Notes: generated from the sequence alone by a model not told the origin. A DNA stretch of 64,000 nucleotides from Celeribacter ethanolicus (GCF_001550095.1 NZ_LRUC01000049.1:43763-107762), one strand, 5' to 3'. Shown: positions 1-8,655, numbered from the stretch's first letter. A program made the numbers and translations.

Positions 1-327
1 AAGCCCGAGCCGCGCCAGTTCCGCATGGGCGTCCGTCGCCAGAACCTCCTTGACCGTCAGCCCAGCGAACAACTCATGCAGGATCGCGATCAGCCCCTGC
101 ACGATCATCGCATCCGACGCGCCCCGAAACTCGAACTTGCCATCCTCGATGGTCGGCACCAGCCACACCTGCGAGGCACAGCCCTCGACCTTGGTCGCAG
201 GCACTTTGAAGGCGTCGTCCAGCGGCGGAAAGGCCTTGCCCATCTCGATCACATGGCGATAGCGGTCTTCCCAATCGTCGAGAAACTCGAAGGTTTCGAC
301 AATCTCTTCAAACTCTTCGCGCGCCAT
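1..327 (-). CDS. sufE: Cysteine desulfuration protein SufE (C-terminus cut by window edge)
   Basis: SufE accepts sulfane sulfur from the cysteine desulfurase SufS and passes it to the SufBCD scaffold for Fe-S cluster assembly in the cytosol. The 109 visible codons begin MAREEFEEIVETF and contain the family signature VEGCASQVW, whose Cys (about residue 51) is the persulfide carrier. The reading frame stays open to base 1, so the last 25-30 residues lie outside the window. An AAGGAG ribosome binding site sits about 8 nt before the ATG and supports this start. It is divergent from the lipoprotein gene at 468. The family call is firm; only the C-terminus is missing. Confidence 0.93.
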   Translation of the reverse strand, partial: MAREEFEEIVETFEFLDDWEDRYRHVIEMGKAFPPLDDAFKVPATKVEGCASQVWLVPTIEDGKFEFRGASDAMIVQGLIAILHELFAGLTVKEVLATDAHAELARLGL

Positions 328-467
328 GATCCACTCCTTGAACCGCTCCTGTCGTCCCGCAAATCCTTACGCGTTCGCCTGGAAAAGGTCCAGCACAGCA
401 ACCTGCCCTTTTCAACCTGCCGCTTTTCGGGTAGCCCTTTGGACGTGGACGTGAAAGGGAGAGGCCG

Positions 468-968
468 ATGCGGCGTCAGGTGATCATTTCAGGGCTGGTT
501 CTGTCGCTTCTGGCGGGCTGCGCCTCAGTGAAAGAGTCGCGGTTCAACCCGCTCAACTGGTTCGGAAAATCCGAACCCGTCGCGGTCGACGCCAATGGCC
601 AGCAGGTCGTGACGATCAAATCCCTCGCGCCGCGCAAAGGCTATCCGGTCTTCGTCGACACCCGACCGCTTGCCCCCACAATCAGCGATGTACAGGTCGT
701 GCAATCGGCCTCCGGCGCCATCGTGACCGCCACCGCCGCCCTGCCCTCCACCGGCTATTTCGATGCCGAACTGGTGCCCGTGGCCTCGGAGCGCGCCGAC
801 ACGCTGGTGCTCGAATTCCGCCTGCGCACCCCAGAAGGTGCCGCCCCCGCCGGCACAAGCGCCCAGCGCAGGATCACCGCCGCGCGTTCGCTGTCTTTTG
901 ACGCCATCGCAGGCATTCGCACCATCATCGTCAAGGGTGCGGACGGCGCACGTCAGGTGCGCCGCTGA
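468..968 (+). CDS. Small predicted outer-membrane or periplasmic lipoprotein
   Basis: This 166-residue protein starts with a short basic segment (MRRQ), a hydrophobic stretch and the lipobox LLAGC, so it should be cleaved and acylated at Cys18. The mature part has no domain I recognise; it is rich in Ala, Val and Thr with alternating hydrophobic residues, suggesting a beta-rich fold. A GGGAGAGG ribosome binding site lies just before the ATG. It stands alone between divergent sufE and the nucleoside hydrolase, with about 70 bp before the latter. The lipoprotein assignment is sound; the function is unknown. Confidence 0.8.
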   Translation: MRRQVIISGLVLSLLAGCASVKESRFNPLNWFGKSEPVAVDANGQQVVTIKSLAPRKGYPVFVDTRPLAPTISDVQVVQSASGAIVTATAALPSTGYFDAELVPVASERADTLVLEFRLRTPEGAAPAGTSAQRRITAARSLSFDAIAGIRTIIVKGADGARQVRR

Positions 969-1041
969 ACGGCCCCGAACCGCTTTGACAAAAGCAGAAA
1001 CCCGGACCATCTTGGCCTCAAATCAAAAGTGAGGCGCGCAT

Positions 1042-1992
1042 ATGTCCGGATTTCCCCGCAAGATCATCATCGACACCGACCCCGGCCAGGACGACGCCAT
1101 GGCGATCCTTCTGGCGCTCGGCTCGCCCGAGGAGATCGACCTTCTGGGCATCACCGCCGTCGCCGGAAACGTGCCGATTGCCCGCACTTCGGAAAATGCC
1201 CGCAAGATCTGCGAAGTTGCCGGACGGCCCGACGTCAAGGTCTTCGCGGGCTGTGACCGCCCTCTCGCACATACGCTCGTGACCGCCGAACATGTTCATG
1301 GCAAGACCGGGCTCGATGGCATCGAACTGCCCACCCCCGCCATGACGTTGCAGGCGCAGCACGGCGTCGATTTCATCATCGAAACGCTGCGCTCGGAGCC
1401 CTCCGGCACGGTGACCCTCTGCCCCATGGGCCCGCTGACCAACATCGCGACCGCGTTTGAGAAAGCCCCCGACATCGTCGCGCGTGTGCAGGAAGTGGTG
1501 CTCATGGGCGGGGCCTATTTCGAAGTGGGCAACATCACCCCCGCCGCCGAGTTCAACATCTATGTCGACCCGGAAGCCGCCGAGATCGTGTTCCGTTCCG
1601 GCGCCAAACTCACCGTCATGCCCCTGGACGTGACGCATAAGGTTCTGGTCACTGCACCGCGTTTGCAGGTCTTCAAGGACTTCGGCAACCATCTCGGCGA
1701 TGTCGTCGCGGGCTGGCTCGATTTCTTCGAGCGCTTCGACATCGAGAAATACGGCTCCGAAGGCGGTCCGCTGCACGATCCGACCGTGATCGCCTGGCTG
1801 ATCCGGCCCGAGCTGTTCTCCGGTCGCCTGATCAATGTCGAGATCGAGACCAAATCCGATCTGACGCGCGGCATGACCGTTGCGGATTGGTGGGGCGTGA
1901 CCGACCGGCCGAAGAACGCGATGTTCATGGGAGAGGCGGATGCCGAAGGCTTCTTTGCGCTTCTGACCGAGAGGGTGCGACGTTTGGCCTGA
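1042..1992 (+). CDS. Nucleoside hydrolase (IunH/RihA-type)
   Basis: A 316-residue ribonucleoside hydrolase that splits the N-glycosidic bond of nucleosides into base and ribose for salvage. The N-terminal calcium-binding motif DTDPGQDDA (residues 11-19) is intact, as are the MGGAY segment, the AEFNIYVDPEAA loop and the late LHDPTVIAW motif that supplies the last metal-binding Asp. Length matches the family norm of 310-320. Substrate preference (purine, pyrimidine or inosine/uridine) cannot be decided from these motifs. The downstream selO gene follows after 46 bp containing an intergenic repeat. Confidence 0.93.
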   Translation: MSGFPRKIIIDTDPGQDDAMAILLALGSPEEIDLLGITAVAGNVPIARTSENARKICEVAGRPDVKVFAGCDRPLAHTLVTAEHVHGKTGLDGIELPTPAMTLQAQHGVDFIIETLRSEPSGTVTLCPMGPLTNIATAFEKAPDIVARVQEVVLMGGAYFEVGNITPAAEFNIYVDPEAAEIVFRSGAKLTVMPLDVTHKVLVTAPRLQVFKDFGNHLGDVVAGWLDFFERFDIEKYGSEGGPLHDPTVIAWLIRPELFSGRLINVEIETKSDLTRGMTVADWWGVTDRPKNAMFMGEADAEGFFALLTERVRRLA

Positions 1993-1998
1993 CCTGCC

Positions 1999-2021
1999 GA
2001 GTATTTGGACAGCAAAGGAAA
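1999..2021. repeat. Rhodobacterales-type intergenic repeat, copy 1
   Basis: GAGTATTTGGACAGCAAAGG is found here and, with small changes, at 48661. In reverse orientation its core resembles the start of the longer elements at 55027 and 59020 (CTTTTGTCC, then about four bases, then ATA-CCCGGG). It lies just before selO. Confidence 0.55.
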
Positions 2022-2038
2022 CGGACTAGATAAGCCCC

Positions 2039-3439
2039 ATGACCCAATTCGACAATTCCTATGCCCGCCTGCCCGACCGTTTCTTCACCCGCATCGCGCC
2101 GGAACGCGCGCCGGCCCCCGAAATGGTGCTTTGGAACGCGCCTCTGGCCGCTGAGCTGGGCGTCGCCGATTGGGATGCGGAGATTTGCGCGGGCAATGTC
2201 ATTCCCGACGGTGCCGATCCGATTGCGCAGGTTTACGGCGGGCATCAGTTCGGCAACTGGTCGCCGCAGCTTGGCGACGGCCGCGCGGTGATGCTGGGCG
2301 AGGTGGTCACGGACAAGGGGCGGTTCGACATTCATCTCAAAGGCGCGGGGCGCACACCCTATTCGCGCAATGGCGACGGCCGGGCGTGGATCGGGCCGGT
2401 GCTGCGCGAGTATATCGTCAGCGAATTCATGCATGCCGTGGGCGTTCCCACGACCCGCGCCTTGGCCGCCGTCAGAACCGGCGGGCGGGTTCAGCGCGAG
2501 CGCGCCTATCCCGGCGGCCTTCTGGTGCGCGTTGCGGCCTCGCATATCCGCGTCGGCACGTTTCAGTATTTCACCGCCCGCGAGGATTATGAGGCGGTCC
2601 GCCTCCTGACCGATCACGCTCGCGCCCGGCATTTCCCGCAGGCCACGAATACGATTGAGTTCTATCAGGAGGTGGTGCACGCACAGGCACGGCTCATCGC
2701 CACATGGATGGGCCTCGGCTTTGTCCACGGCGTGATGAACACCGACAATATGGCCGTCTCCGGCGAAACCATCGACTTCGGTCCCTGCGCCTTCATCGAC
2801 GGTTACAGTCCAAAAGCGGTCTACAGTTCCATCGACACCCATGGGCGCTATGCCTATGAGCAACAGCCGAGCATGGCGCATTGGAACCTCGCCCAGCTCG
2901 GCTCCTGTTTCGTGCCGCAGCTCGAAGACGAGCTTGGCGGACAGCAACAGGCGATTGATGCGCTGACCGAGGTGCTGAATTCCTTCCCCGGTCTCTATCA
3001 GGCGGAATGGCGTAAGGTCTTCGGAGCCAAGCTCGGCATTGCGGATGCCCGCGAAGACGATTTGCCCCTGATCCAGGATCTGCTCGGGATGATGGCCAAG
3101 GACGGCGCGGATTTCACCAATACCTTCCGCGGCTTGCTCGACGGTTCCGCGCGCGACTGGATGCTGGACCGGGAGATATTCGACGACTGGTCCGCACGCT
3201 GGCAGGCGCGCCGCAGCCCCGACTGGCAGGACATCGCCGCCAAGGCCACCCCCGCCGTCATCCCGCGCAATCATCGCATCGAAGAGGCGATTCAGGCGTC
3301 TCTTGCGGGCGATGACAGCAAGGCGAAACGTCTCGCCGAGGTGCTGTCGCACCCGTTCGATCTTGCGGAGGCGGATCGCGATCTGGGACTGCCACCGCGC
3401 GAGGATCAGATGGTGCACATGACCTTCTGCGGCACCTGA
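2039..3439 (+). CDS. selO: Protein adenylyltransferase SelO (YdiU/UPF0061)
   Basis: SelO is a pseudokinase-fold enzyme that transfers AMP from ATP to Ser, Thr or Tyr of target proteins and is linked to redox stress. At 466 residues it has the family landmarks: QVYGGHQFGNW near residue 65, the Lys of HLKGAGRTPYSR near 101, the metal site NTDN (234-237) and the DFG motif (246-248). The C-terminus ends TFCGT, with Cys464 in the place of the selenocysteine of eukaryotic SelO. It converges with the minus-strand gene that ends 3 bp beyond it. There is no nearby target gene to suggest a substrate. Confidence 0.95.
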   Translation: MTQFDNSYARLPDRFFTRIAPERAPAPEMVLWNAPLAAELGVADWDAEICAGNVIPDGADPIAQVYGGHQFGNWSPQLGDGRAVMLGEVVTDKGRFDIHLKGAGRTPYSRNGDGRAWIGPVLREYIVSEFMHAVGVPTTRALAAVRTGGRVQRERAYPGGLLVRVAASHIRVGTFQYFTAREDYEAVRLLTDHARARHFPQATNTIEFYQEVVHAQARLIATWMGLGFVHGVMNTDNMAVSGETIDFGPCAFIDGYSPKAVYSSIDTHGRYAYEQQPSMAHWNLAQLGSCFVPQLEDELGGQQQAIDALTEVLNSFPGLYQAEWRKVFGAKLGIADAREDDLPLIQDLLGMMAKDGADFTNTFRGLLDGSARDWMLDREIFDDWSARWQARRSPDWQDIAAKATPAVIPRNHRIEEAIQASLAGDDSKAKRLAEVLSHPFDLAEADRDLGLPPREDQMVHMTFCGT

Positions 3440-3442
3440 GCG

Positions 3443-4006
3443 TCACGCCCGGCGAAACACGCCGGGATAGTCGCGCACCAGCCCGTGCTCATCGACCTCG
3501 ATCTCGGCGGCAAACCCGCTGGAGAGTCCTTCATAGAGATACCGCTCCGGACCGAGGCAGGTGTAGCGCTGCGCCACCTTACGCGGCAGGAAGCGCCCGA
3601 CGCCCTCTCCCGGCGGCGGCACATAGGCCACCTCAATCTCCCGGCTCTCTCCCTCGGCCAGTCCGAGACGCCGGATCGGCAGCATGTTCGTCGCGGGGGT
3701 CACGGCGATGTCGACATCGAGACAGCCCGCAAGCGCCGGCAGCGCCTCGTCCCGCGTCGTGTCACGCCAATGGCCCTCTCCGTCACTCGTCACATGAAGC
3801 TCAGGCCCGCCGACGTATCTGACCCAGACTTCACGGGTGTGAAACGCCGCATCGGCCGCGACCATGTATTGCGCCGCATAGGCCGGAGACTGCCCGCCGC
3901 TCAGCGCCGCAGTGAGCACCGCGCCCTGAGCATCGACCAGAAGATGGCAATGCTCCATTCCCTCCGCCTCCCAGGCGTTCCAGCGAACCGCAATACGTAC
4001 TGACAT
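3443..4006 (-). CDS. Putative glycolipid-binding family protein (former DUF1089)
   Basis: A 187-residue soluble protein resembling the PA1994-type putative glycolipid-binding family. It begins MSVRIAVRW, continues with a HCHL motif and alternating beta segments (VWVRYVGG, ELHVTSDGEG), and has the late WRDT...LPALAGCLDVDIAVTPATN region typical of the family. No signal peptide is visible. The gene lies 17 bp downstream of the minus-strand DUF2238 gene and may be cotranscribed with it. The ligand is not established; the family name rests on structural similarity. Confidence 0.7.
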   Translation of the reverse strand: MSVRIAVRWNAWEAEGMEHCHLLVDAQGAVLTAALSGGQSPAYAAQYMVAADAAFHTREVWVRYVGGPELHVTSDGEGHWRDTTRDEALPALAGCLDVDIAVTPATNMLPIRRLGLAEGESREIEVAYVPPPGEGVGRFLPRKVAQRYTCLGPERYLYEGLSSGFAAEIEVDEHGLVRDYPGVFRRA

Positions 4007-4023
4007 GAGGGCCTCCCTGGGGC

Positions 4024-4680
4024 TTATTTGTCCCGATATTTCGTGAAAAATTTTCCATTGCGCTGGATAAAATCACGGATCAGCCCGGCGAAAGGCGCGC
4101 GCCGGTCGCGTTTGAGATAGATCACCCCGGACAGTGCTCCGATCAGCCCGCCGCCCGCATCGACGATCAGGTCCCACATCGTATCCTGAAGCCCGGATTT
4201 CTGCATGTTGGTGCCGAACATCTGGTCCATGGAATATTCGAAAATCTCCCAGAGCGCACCGATCGACATGGCAAAGCTGAAGGCAAACAATCCCATCGCC
4301 CAGGGCGGTGCGGCATAGCGGTCGCCCTGAAACAGCATGAAGATCGCCACGAACCCGACAAGACCGAAGCCCAGCGCCGAGCCGCCGTGCAGCACCACAT
4401 CCCACCACCAGTAGCGATAGTAGAAATCGTCCACCTCGCCGAGAAACAGCGTGGCGAAGAGAAACAGCACGATCCCGGCCATGAAGCTGCGCGGGATGTA
4501 GATCCGGAACCGCCGCGCGAAGGCCATGGGCAAAAGCGTCAGCCCGAAAGTGCCCAGCGCGATGAAGGCCGTCGAATAGGGGCCCGTCACCAATGAGACG
4601 ACGAATTCCGAAAGCAGCGCCAGCCACACCAGCCGCATAACGATCGGCTCTTGACGAAATGTGCGGAAAAACTGACGCAT
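4024..4680 (-). CDS. DUF2238/YjdF-like integral membrane protein
   Basis: A 218-residue inner-membrane protein with about six hydrophobic segments. The family pattern is visible: WDVVLHGGSALGFGLVG, then ALWEIFEYSMDQMFG, then DTMWDLIVDAGGGLIGAL; conserved His, Glu and Asp residues lie within or beside membrane spans. Function of this family is unknown. The start chosen is MRQFFRTF; a longer in-frame extension exists but would run into the divergent phosphatase-like gene. A second member of the same family is at 13574. Confidence 0.75.
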   Translation of the reverse strand: MRQFFRTFRQEPIVMRLVWLALLSEFVVSLVTGPYSTAFIALGTFGLTLLPMAFARRFRIYIPRSFMAGIVLFLFATLFLGEVDDFYYRYWWWDVVLHGGSALGFGLVGFVAIFMLFQGDRYAAPPWAMGLFAFSFAMSIGALWEIFEYSMDQMFGTNMQKSGLQDTMWDLIVDAGGGLIGALSGVIYLKRDRRAPFAGLIRDFIQRNGKFFTKYRDK

Positions 4681-4701
4681 CTGGCCTCTACCGGGGGTGA
4701 A

Positions 4702-5439
4702 ATGCCGACATTGTGCACCTATCTTAACCGCATGCAACCCAAAGTGGAAACAGGCGCTCTGAGGCTGGCCTCCTATAACCTGCGCAAATGTCGCGGCACG
4801 GACGGTCGGCGCGCGCCCGGTCGCATCCTCGACGTGATCAACGGCATCGGCGCCGATGTGGTGGCCCTGCAAGAGGCCGACCTGCGCCTTGGCCCCCGCC
4901 CCGCCGCCCTGCCCGCGCGGATGATCGAGAGCCACACCGATTTCATCGCCCTGCCCGTCAACACCTCACCCGTCTCCGTCGGCTGGCACGGCAACGCCAT
5001 TCTCGTGCGCAAAACCGCCACCGTCGAGGCCGTGCATCGTCTCGACCTGCCGGGTCTCGAGCCGCGCGGGGCGGTGGCCGTCGATCTGCCGGATCTGCGC
5101 GTCGTCGGCGTGCATCTGGGGCTCCTGCGCAGTTCCAGGCAAAAGCAACTCCACGCCATCCGCGCCCATCTCGCGACACTCGATGCCCGACCGACCGTTA
5201 TCCTCGGCGATTTCAACGAATGGTCGCAGACGCAGGGCCTCGATCCGCTGAAAGACGCCTTCGAGATTTCCACCCCCGGTCGCTCTTTCCATGCCAACCG
5301 CCCGATGGCCGCGCTCGACCGCATTGCCTTTTCCGACCGGATCGAGATGCGTGACGCGGGCGTCGTACAGACCGTGCTGTCGCAGCGCGCCTCCGATCAC
5401 CTGCCGGTCTGGGCCGATCTGCGCCTGCCTGCGCCCTGA
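4702..5439 (+). CDS. Endonuclease/exonuclease/phosphatase family protein
   Basis: The fold is that of DNase I, APE1 and inositol phosphatases, which hydrolyse phosphodiester or phosphomonoester bonds with Mg2+. Motifs seen in order are ASYNLRKC, VVALQEAD (metal-binding Glu), HLGLLRSSRQKQL, VILGDFNEW (Asp/Asn) and SDHLPVWADL (catalytic Asp-His). There is no signal peptide, so a cytosolic role is likely. Starts at 4651 and 4732 are also possible; 4702 follows a GGGGGTGA stretch. The substrate, nucleic acid or phospholipid/phosphoinositide, is not known. Confidence 0.82.
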   Translation: MPTLCTYLNRMQPKVETGALRLASYNLRKCRGTDGRRAPGRILDVINGIGADVVALQEADLRLGPRPAALPARMIESHTDFIALPVNTSPVSVGWHGNAILVRKTATVEAVHRLDLPGLEPRGAVAVDLPDLRVVGVHLGLLRSSRQKQLHAIRAHLATLDARPTVILGDFNEWSQTQGLDPLKDAFEISTPGRSFHANRPMAALDRIAFSDRIEMRDAGVVQTVLSQRASDHLPVWADLRLPAP

Positions 5440-5516
5440 GCCGTCGCAGTCTCCCCTTTTCCTGACGCGTCAGAGTGCTACACAGGGCGGGATTATCCTT
5501 CCCGTGAGCCTTTGCC

Positions 5517-6788
5517 ATGACCGTTTTGCAACTCGCCTCCCTGCTGATCGTCCTCGCCGGCGCCTTCGGTGCGATCAACTACCTGTTCCTGCGTCTGCCC
5601 AGCACCATCGGCATTCTCGTTGTCTCCCTCGTCACCTCTCTGGCGATCATCGGCGTCGATTTCCTGTTTCCCAACACCGTGTTCGAAGAGGAAATCCGCG
5701 CCACGGTGCAGGAGTTCGATTTCACCGACACGTTGCTGGAAGGCATGCTCGGCCTCTTGCTCTTCGCGGGCGCGCTGCATGTCAAACTCGAAGACCTCAA
5801 GGACCAGTGGCTCCCCGTCATCCTCATGGCGACTCTCGGTGTGGCGCTGTCCACAGCCGTCGTCGGCATTGGGTTTTCCTGGCTCACCGGCATGCCTCTT
5901 TTGATCGCGCTGACCTTCGGCGCGCTGATCTCGCCAACCGATCCGGTGGCGGTTCTGGGTGTGCTCAAGGACGCGAACCTGCCGAAAAGCCTCGAGACCA
6001 AAATCGCGGGCGAAAGCCTGTTCAACGACGGTGTCGGTTACGTGGTCTATCTGATCCTCGTCGGCCTTGCCTTCGGTGCTACGTCCTCGGGGCACGGCAG
6101 CACGGGCGAAGAGGAAAACATGGCGCTCATGGTCGGCAAGCTGTTCTTCCGCGAAGCCGTGGGCGGCGCCGTTCTGGGTCTCGTCCTCGGTTGGCTCACC
6201 TTCCGCGTCATGCGCATGATCGACGATTATTCGCTCGAAGTGCTGATCACTTTGGGCCTTGCATTTGGTGGCTACGAACTTGCCGTGGCCTTGGGCGTCT
6301 CCGCCCCGATCATGGCGGTCTGCGCCGGGCTTCTGATCGGCGATGTCGGCACGAAATACGGCATGTCGGAAGAGACCCGCAAATATGTCGCCGCCTTCTG
6401 GACCATGGTCGACGAGATCCTCAACGCCGTCCTGTTCCTGATGATCGGGTTCGAGGTCTTCGCCGTGGTCTTCGACATGGTCACCATCAAGGCCGCCGCT
6501 TTCGCCATCGTGTTGGCGCTCGTCGCCCGGCTGATCTCCGTCGTCGTCCCCGCAATGCTGTTGCACAATGTCTCGCCGTTTTCGCGCGGCGCGGTGCCGA
6601 TCATGACATGGGGCGGGCTCAAGGGCGGCATCTCGGTGGCCCTCGCCCTCTCCCTGCCGGACAGCGACTGGAAACCCGTGATCCTTGCCGCCACCTATGT
6701 CATCGTCGTCTTCTCGATCATCGTGCAGGGCCTGACCGTCGCGCCGCTGGCGAAACGTGTGGGCCGTGAACCGGAGCTTAAGATTTGA
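5517..6788 (+). CDS. Na+/H+ antiporter, CPA1 family (NhaP-like)
   Basis: A 423-residue cation/proton exchanger with about 12 transmembrane segments. The ion-binding signature ISPTDPVAVLG (about 138-148) and the GESLFNDGVGYV motif (about 166-177) are both intact, as is GLKGGISVALALSLP near the C-terminus. It lacks the long cytosolic C-terminal domain of larger CPA1 exchangers. Its stop overlaps the TTG start of the PhzF-like gene, so the two are translationally coupled. Confidence 0.92.
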   Translation: MTVLQLASLLIVLAGAFGAINYLFLRLPSTIGILVVSLVTSLAIIGVDFLFPNTVFEEEIRATVQEFDFTDTLLEGMLGLLLFAGALHVKLEDLKDQWLPVILMATLGVALSTAVVGIGFSWLTGMPLLIALTFGALISPTDPVAVLGVLKDANLPKSLETKIAGESLFNDGVGYVVYLILVGLAFGATSSGHGSTGEEENMALMVGKLFFREAVGGAVLGLVLGWLTFRVMRMIDDYSLEVLITLGLAFGGYELAVALGVSAPIMAVCAGLLIGDVGTKYGMSEETRKYVAAFWTMVDEILNAVLFLMIGFEVFAVVFDMVTIKAAAFAIVLALVARLISVVVPAMLLHNVSPFSRGAVPIMTWGGLKGGISVALALSLPDSDWKPVILAATYVIVVFSIIVQGLTVAPLAKRVGREPELKI

Positions 6789-7618
6789 CCCGCTATCTGA
6801 CCTATGACGTCTTTACCGACCGGCCGTTTGGCGGCAATCCTCTGGCCGTGGTGCCGGAGGCCACCTCTCTCCCGGAAGATCAGCTTCAAAAGATCGCCCG
6901 CGAATTCAACTATTCCGAAACGGTCTTCCTTTATCCGCCGGAAGATTCGGCCAACACCGCCCGTCTGCGGATTTTCACGCCGACGATGGAAGTGCCCTTT
7001 GCCGGTCATCCCACCATCGGCGCCGCTGTGGCGCTCTCCGAGATGGGCCATGGACCCGATCTCCGCCTCGAACTCAAGGTCGGGCTGATCACGGCGCAGG
7101 CCGAAAACGGCAACGCACGGTTCACCGCCCGCCAGCCGCTCGAAACTCTCGCGCATCCGGATGCGGCGCTGGTCGCCAGTGCGCTCGGGCTCGAGATGGC
7201 GGATTTCAAGAGCGCTCCGATCATGGCCGGCATGGGGCTGGCGTTCACCTTCACCGAACTGACAACGCGGGAAGCCCTGTCGCGCATCGCCACCGATCTC
7301 GCGCATTTCCGTGCGGGCCATGCACGCTATCCGATGGGGCTCGATTTCGCGCAGGCCCCTTACTGGCGTGACGGAGACACCGTGCATCTGCGCATGTTCT
7401 CACCGCTCGACGACATTCCCGAGGACCCCGCCACCGGATCGGCGGCGGCGGCACTTGGGCGGTTGCTGTTTGAGGCGACGAGAGAGGATTTGTCCTTTGA
7501 GATCCATCAGGGCGACGACATGGGCCGCCCCTCGCGCATCACCGTTTCCGTGGATGCCGGGAGCGTCACCATCGGTGGGCAGGCCATTCGGATGATGGAA
7601 GGGGCACTGGTGTTCTGA
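6785..7618 (+). CDS. PhzF family isomerase/epimerase-like protein
   Basis: A 277-residue protein of the PhzF/diaminopimelate-epimerase fold. The N-terminal signature YDVFTDRPFGGNPLAVV and the catalytic Glu in REFNYSETVFL (about residue 46) are present, as are the FAGHPTIGA and EDPATGSAAAALG anion-binding loops. Members isomerise small acids; without phenazine genes nearby this is a general metabolic homologue, not evidence of phenazine synthesis. Translation apparently begins at TTG inside the preceding stop region (TTGA overlap). Confidence 0.9.
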   Translation: MTRYLTYDVFTDRPFGGNPLAVVPEATSLPEDQLQKIAREFNYSETVFLYPPEDSANTARLRIFTPTMEVPFAGHPTIGAAVALSEMGHGPDLRLELKVGLITAQAENGNARFTARQPLETLAHPDAALVASALGLEMADFKSAPIMAGMGLAFTFTELTTREALSRIATDLAHFRAGHARYPMGLDFAQAPYWRDGDTVHLRMFSPLDDIPEDPATGSAAAALGRLLFEATREDLSFEIHQGDDMGRPSRITVSVDAGSVTIGGQAIRMMEGALVF

Positions 7619-7662
7619 GGTGATCTTTCGGTTCGTATAGCCGACCTCTTCCCGCATCCTTC

Positions 7663-7854
7663 TTATGTCGGCGGGCCTCCCAGCACGCTCTCAGTCTTCT
7701 GATCATCGCGCCACTCTTCCACGTCCGCGCGGCTCTGTTTCGGCTCCCTCTGCGCCACGCGCTTCCGTTTCAGAAAGTCCTGTGTCTCGTCCCCCTTTCC
7801 ACGCCTTCCACGTCCTAAGCGTCTCAAAAGGGGTCCGACAAAAGTCCGACGCAA
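7663..7854 (-). CDS. Possible small basic protein (63 aa, uncertain)
   Basis: This short reading frame has protein-like composition in its second half (KGDETQDFLKRKRVAQREP, then DVEEWRDDQKTESVLGGPP) and a very Arg-rich first half. It is read with a TTG start lying inside the CCGAC repeat array, so the true start may be the internal GTG at RVAQ or elsewhere. No ribosome binding site is convincing and I do not recognise a family. It is placed downstream of, and on the same strand as, the TetR gene. Confidence 0.3.
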   Translation of the reverse strand: MRRTFVGPLLRRLGRGRRGKGDETQDFLKRKRVAQREPKQSRADVEEWRDDQKTESVLGGPPT

Positions 7855-7872
7855 AGCCGACGCTTTGCCGAC
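7834..7872. repeat. Array of four CCGAC boxes at exact 11-nt period
   Basis: Four hexamers, TCCGAC, TCCGAC, GCCGAC and GCCGAC, begin at 7834, 7845, 7856 and 7867, each separated by five bases. The even 11-nt spacing would place all boxes on one face of the helix. It lies 26 bp beyond the TetR stop codon. Confidence 0.6.
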
Positions 7873-7898
7873 AGGTGGTTTACGCCCTCAGCCCCCCC

Positions 7899-8534
7899 TC
7901 ACTGCGCCCCTTTGAGGATCAGTCGCGCGGTGGTGGTAAAAGCCACCTCCGCATTGGATTGCTCGTAGATCCCGCGGACATCTTCGGGCAGATCGTCGAA
8001 AAATGCCGGGCGCGGCACCGCCAGTTGCGCCGCACCCTGAAGCGCGACGACCAGCGCATGGACGAGCTCGAACGCCTCCGTGCTGCCCATCGCCCGCGCC
8101 ACGGCCATCTCGGTCGCAAGCCGCATCCCCTCGCCGCCCACCGCACGTTTGGTGGCGATCAATGCCTCCTCGCTCAGGTTCGCCTCGATGATCGTGGTCA
8201 GCCGCGCCATCAGCGGCAGGAACAGCGGCACCGCCTGTGCTTCCCGCATCATCGCGTCGATCAGCGCCGCGTCGTCCTCGAGATAGGGGATCACCGCCGA
8301 GACATACTCGGTCAACGCCTCGACAAAGAGCTGCGCGAACAGCTCTTCCTTGGTTTTCACGTAGAGATAGAGCGTCCCCTTGGCCAGCCCCGCACGTTTT
8401 GCAAGCCCCGCCATGGTCACGCCATCGAACCCCGATTCGTCGATCATCTCTCGTGCTTCCGACAATATAAATGACCGGCGGTCAGTTTTTTCCACCTTTG
8501 TGCGCGCTCTTTTCTTTTTTTCGACCAAAGACAT
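7899..8534 (-). CDS. TetR/AcrR family transcriptional repressor
   Basis: A 211-residue regulator. The helix-turn-helix region at about residues 20-68 reads AREMIDESGFDGVTMAGLAKRAGLAKGTLYLYVKTKEELF, shown here as a description: the recognition helix is AGLAKGTLYLYVK. The remainder is an all-helical ligand-binding domain. It is divergent from the SDR gene at 8656, and the spacer carries two palindromes of the TGACC-N3-GGTCA type, with a third inside its own coding region over the Thr-Asp-Arg-Arg codons. Autoregulation and control of the SDR gene are the natural inference. The inducer is unknown. Confidence 0.9.
   Translation of the reverse strand: MSLVEKKKRARTKVEKTDRRSFILSEAREMIDESGFDGVTMAGLAKRAGLAKGTLYLYVKTKEELFAQLFVEALTEYVSAVIPYLEDDAALIDAMMREAQAVPLFLPLMARLTTIIEANLSEEALIATKRAVGGEGMRLATEMAVARAMGSTEAFELVHALVVALQGAAQLAVPRPAFFDDLPEDVRGIYEQSNAEVAFTTTARLILKGAQ
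8472..8484. promoter_or_regulatory. Intragenic operator-like palindrome
   Basis: TGACCGGCGGTCA is a perfect 5+5 palindrome within the first codons of the TetR gene. It matches the two upstream sites, and its centre is 105 bp from the next one, about ten helical turns. Confidence 0.55.
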
Positions 8535-8574
8535 AGGCCTTTACCTCTCTTTCGCTCGATCTTTGCGCTTTACA

Positions 8575-8591
8575 AATGACCGACGGTCATT
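8575..8591. promoter_or_regulatory. TetR operator candidate 1
   Basis: AATGACC-GAC-GGTCATT is a perfect 7+7 inverted repeat in the divergent TetR/SDR spacer, as expected for a TetR dimer site. Confidence 0.7.
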
Positions 8592-8598
8592 AATTAAA

Positions 8599-8611
8599 TG
8601 ACCAATGGTCA
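8599..8611. promoter_or_regulatory. TetR operator candidate 2
   Basis: TGACC-AAT-GGTCA repeats the same half-sites, centred 22 bp (two helical turns) from candidate 1, which would permit cooperative binding of two dimers. Confidence 0.68.
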
Positions 8612-8655
8612 CTTATTGCACACCTCCCCTTCACAAGTCAAAGAAAGCCCATCCG

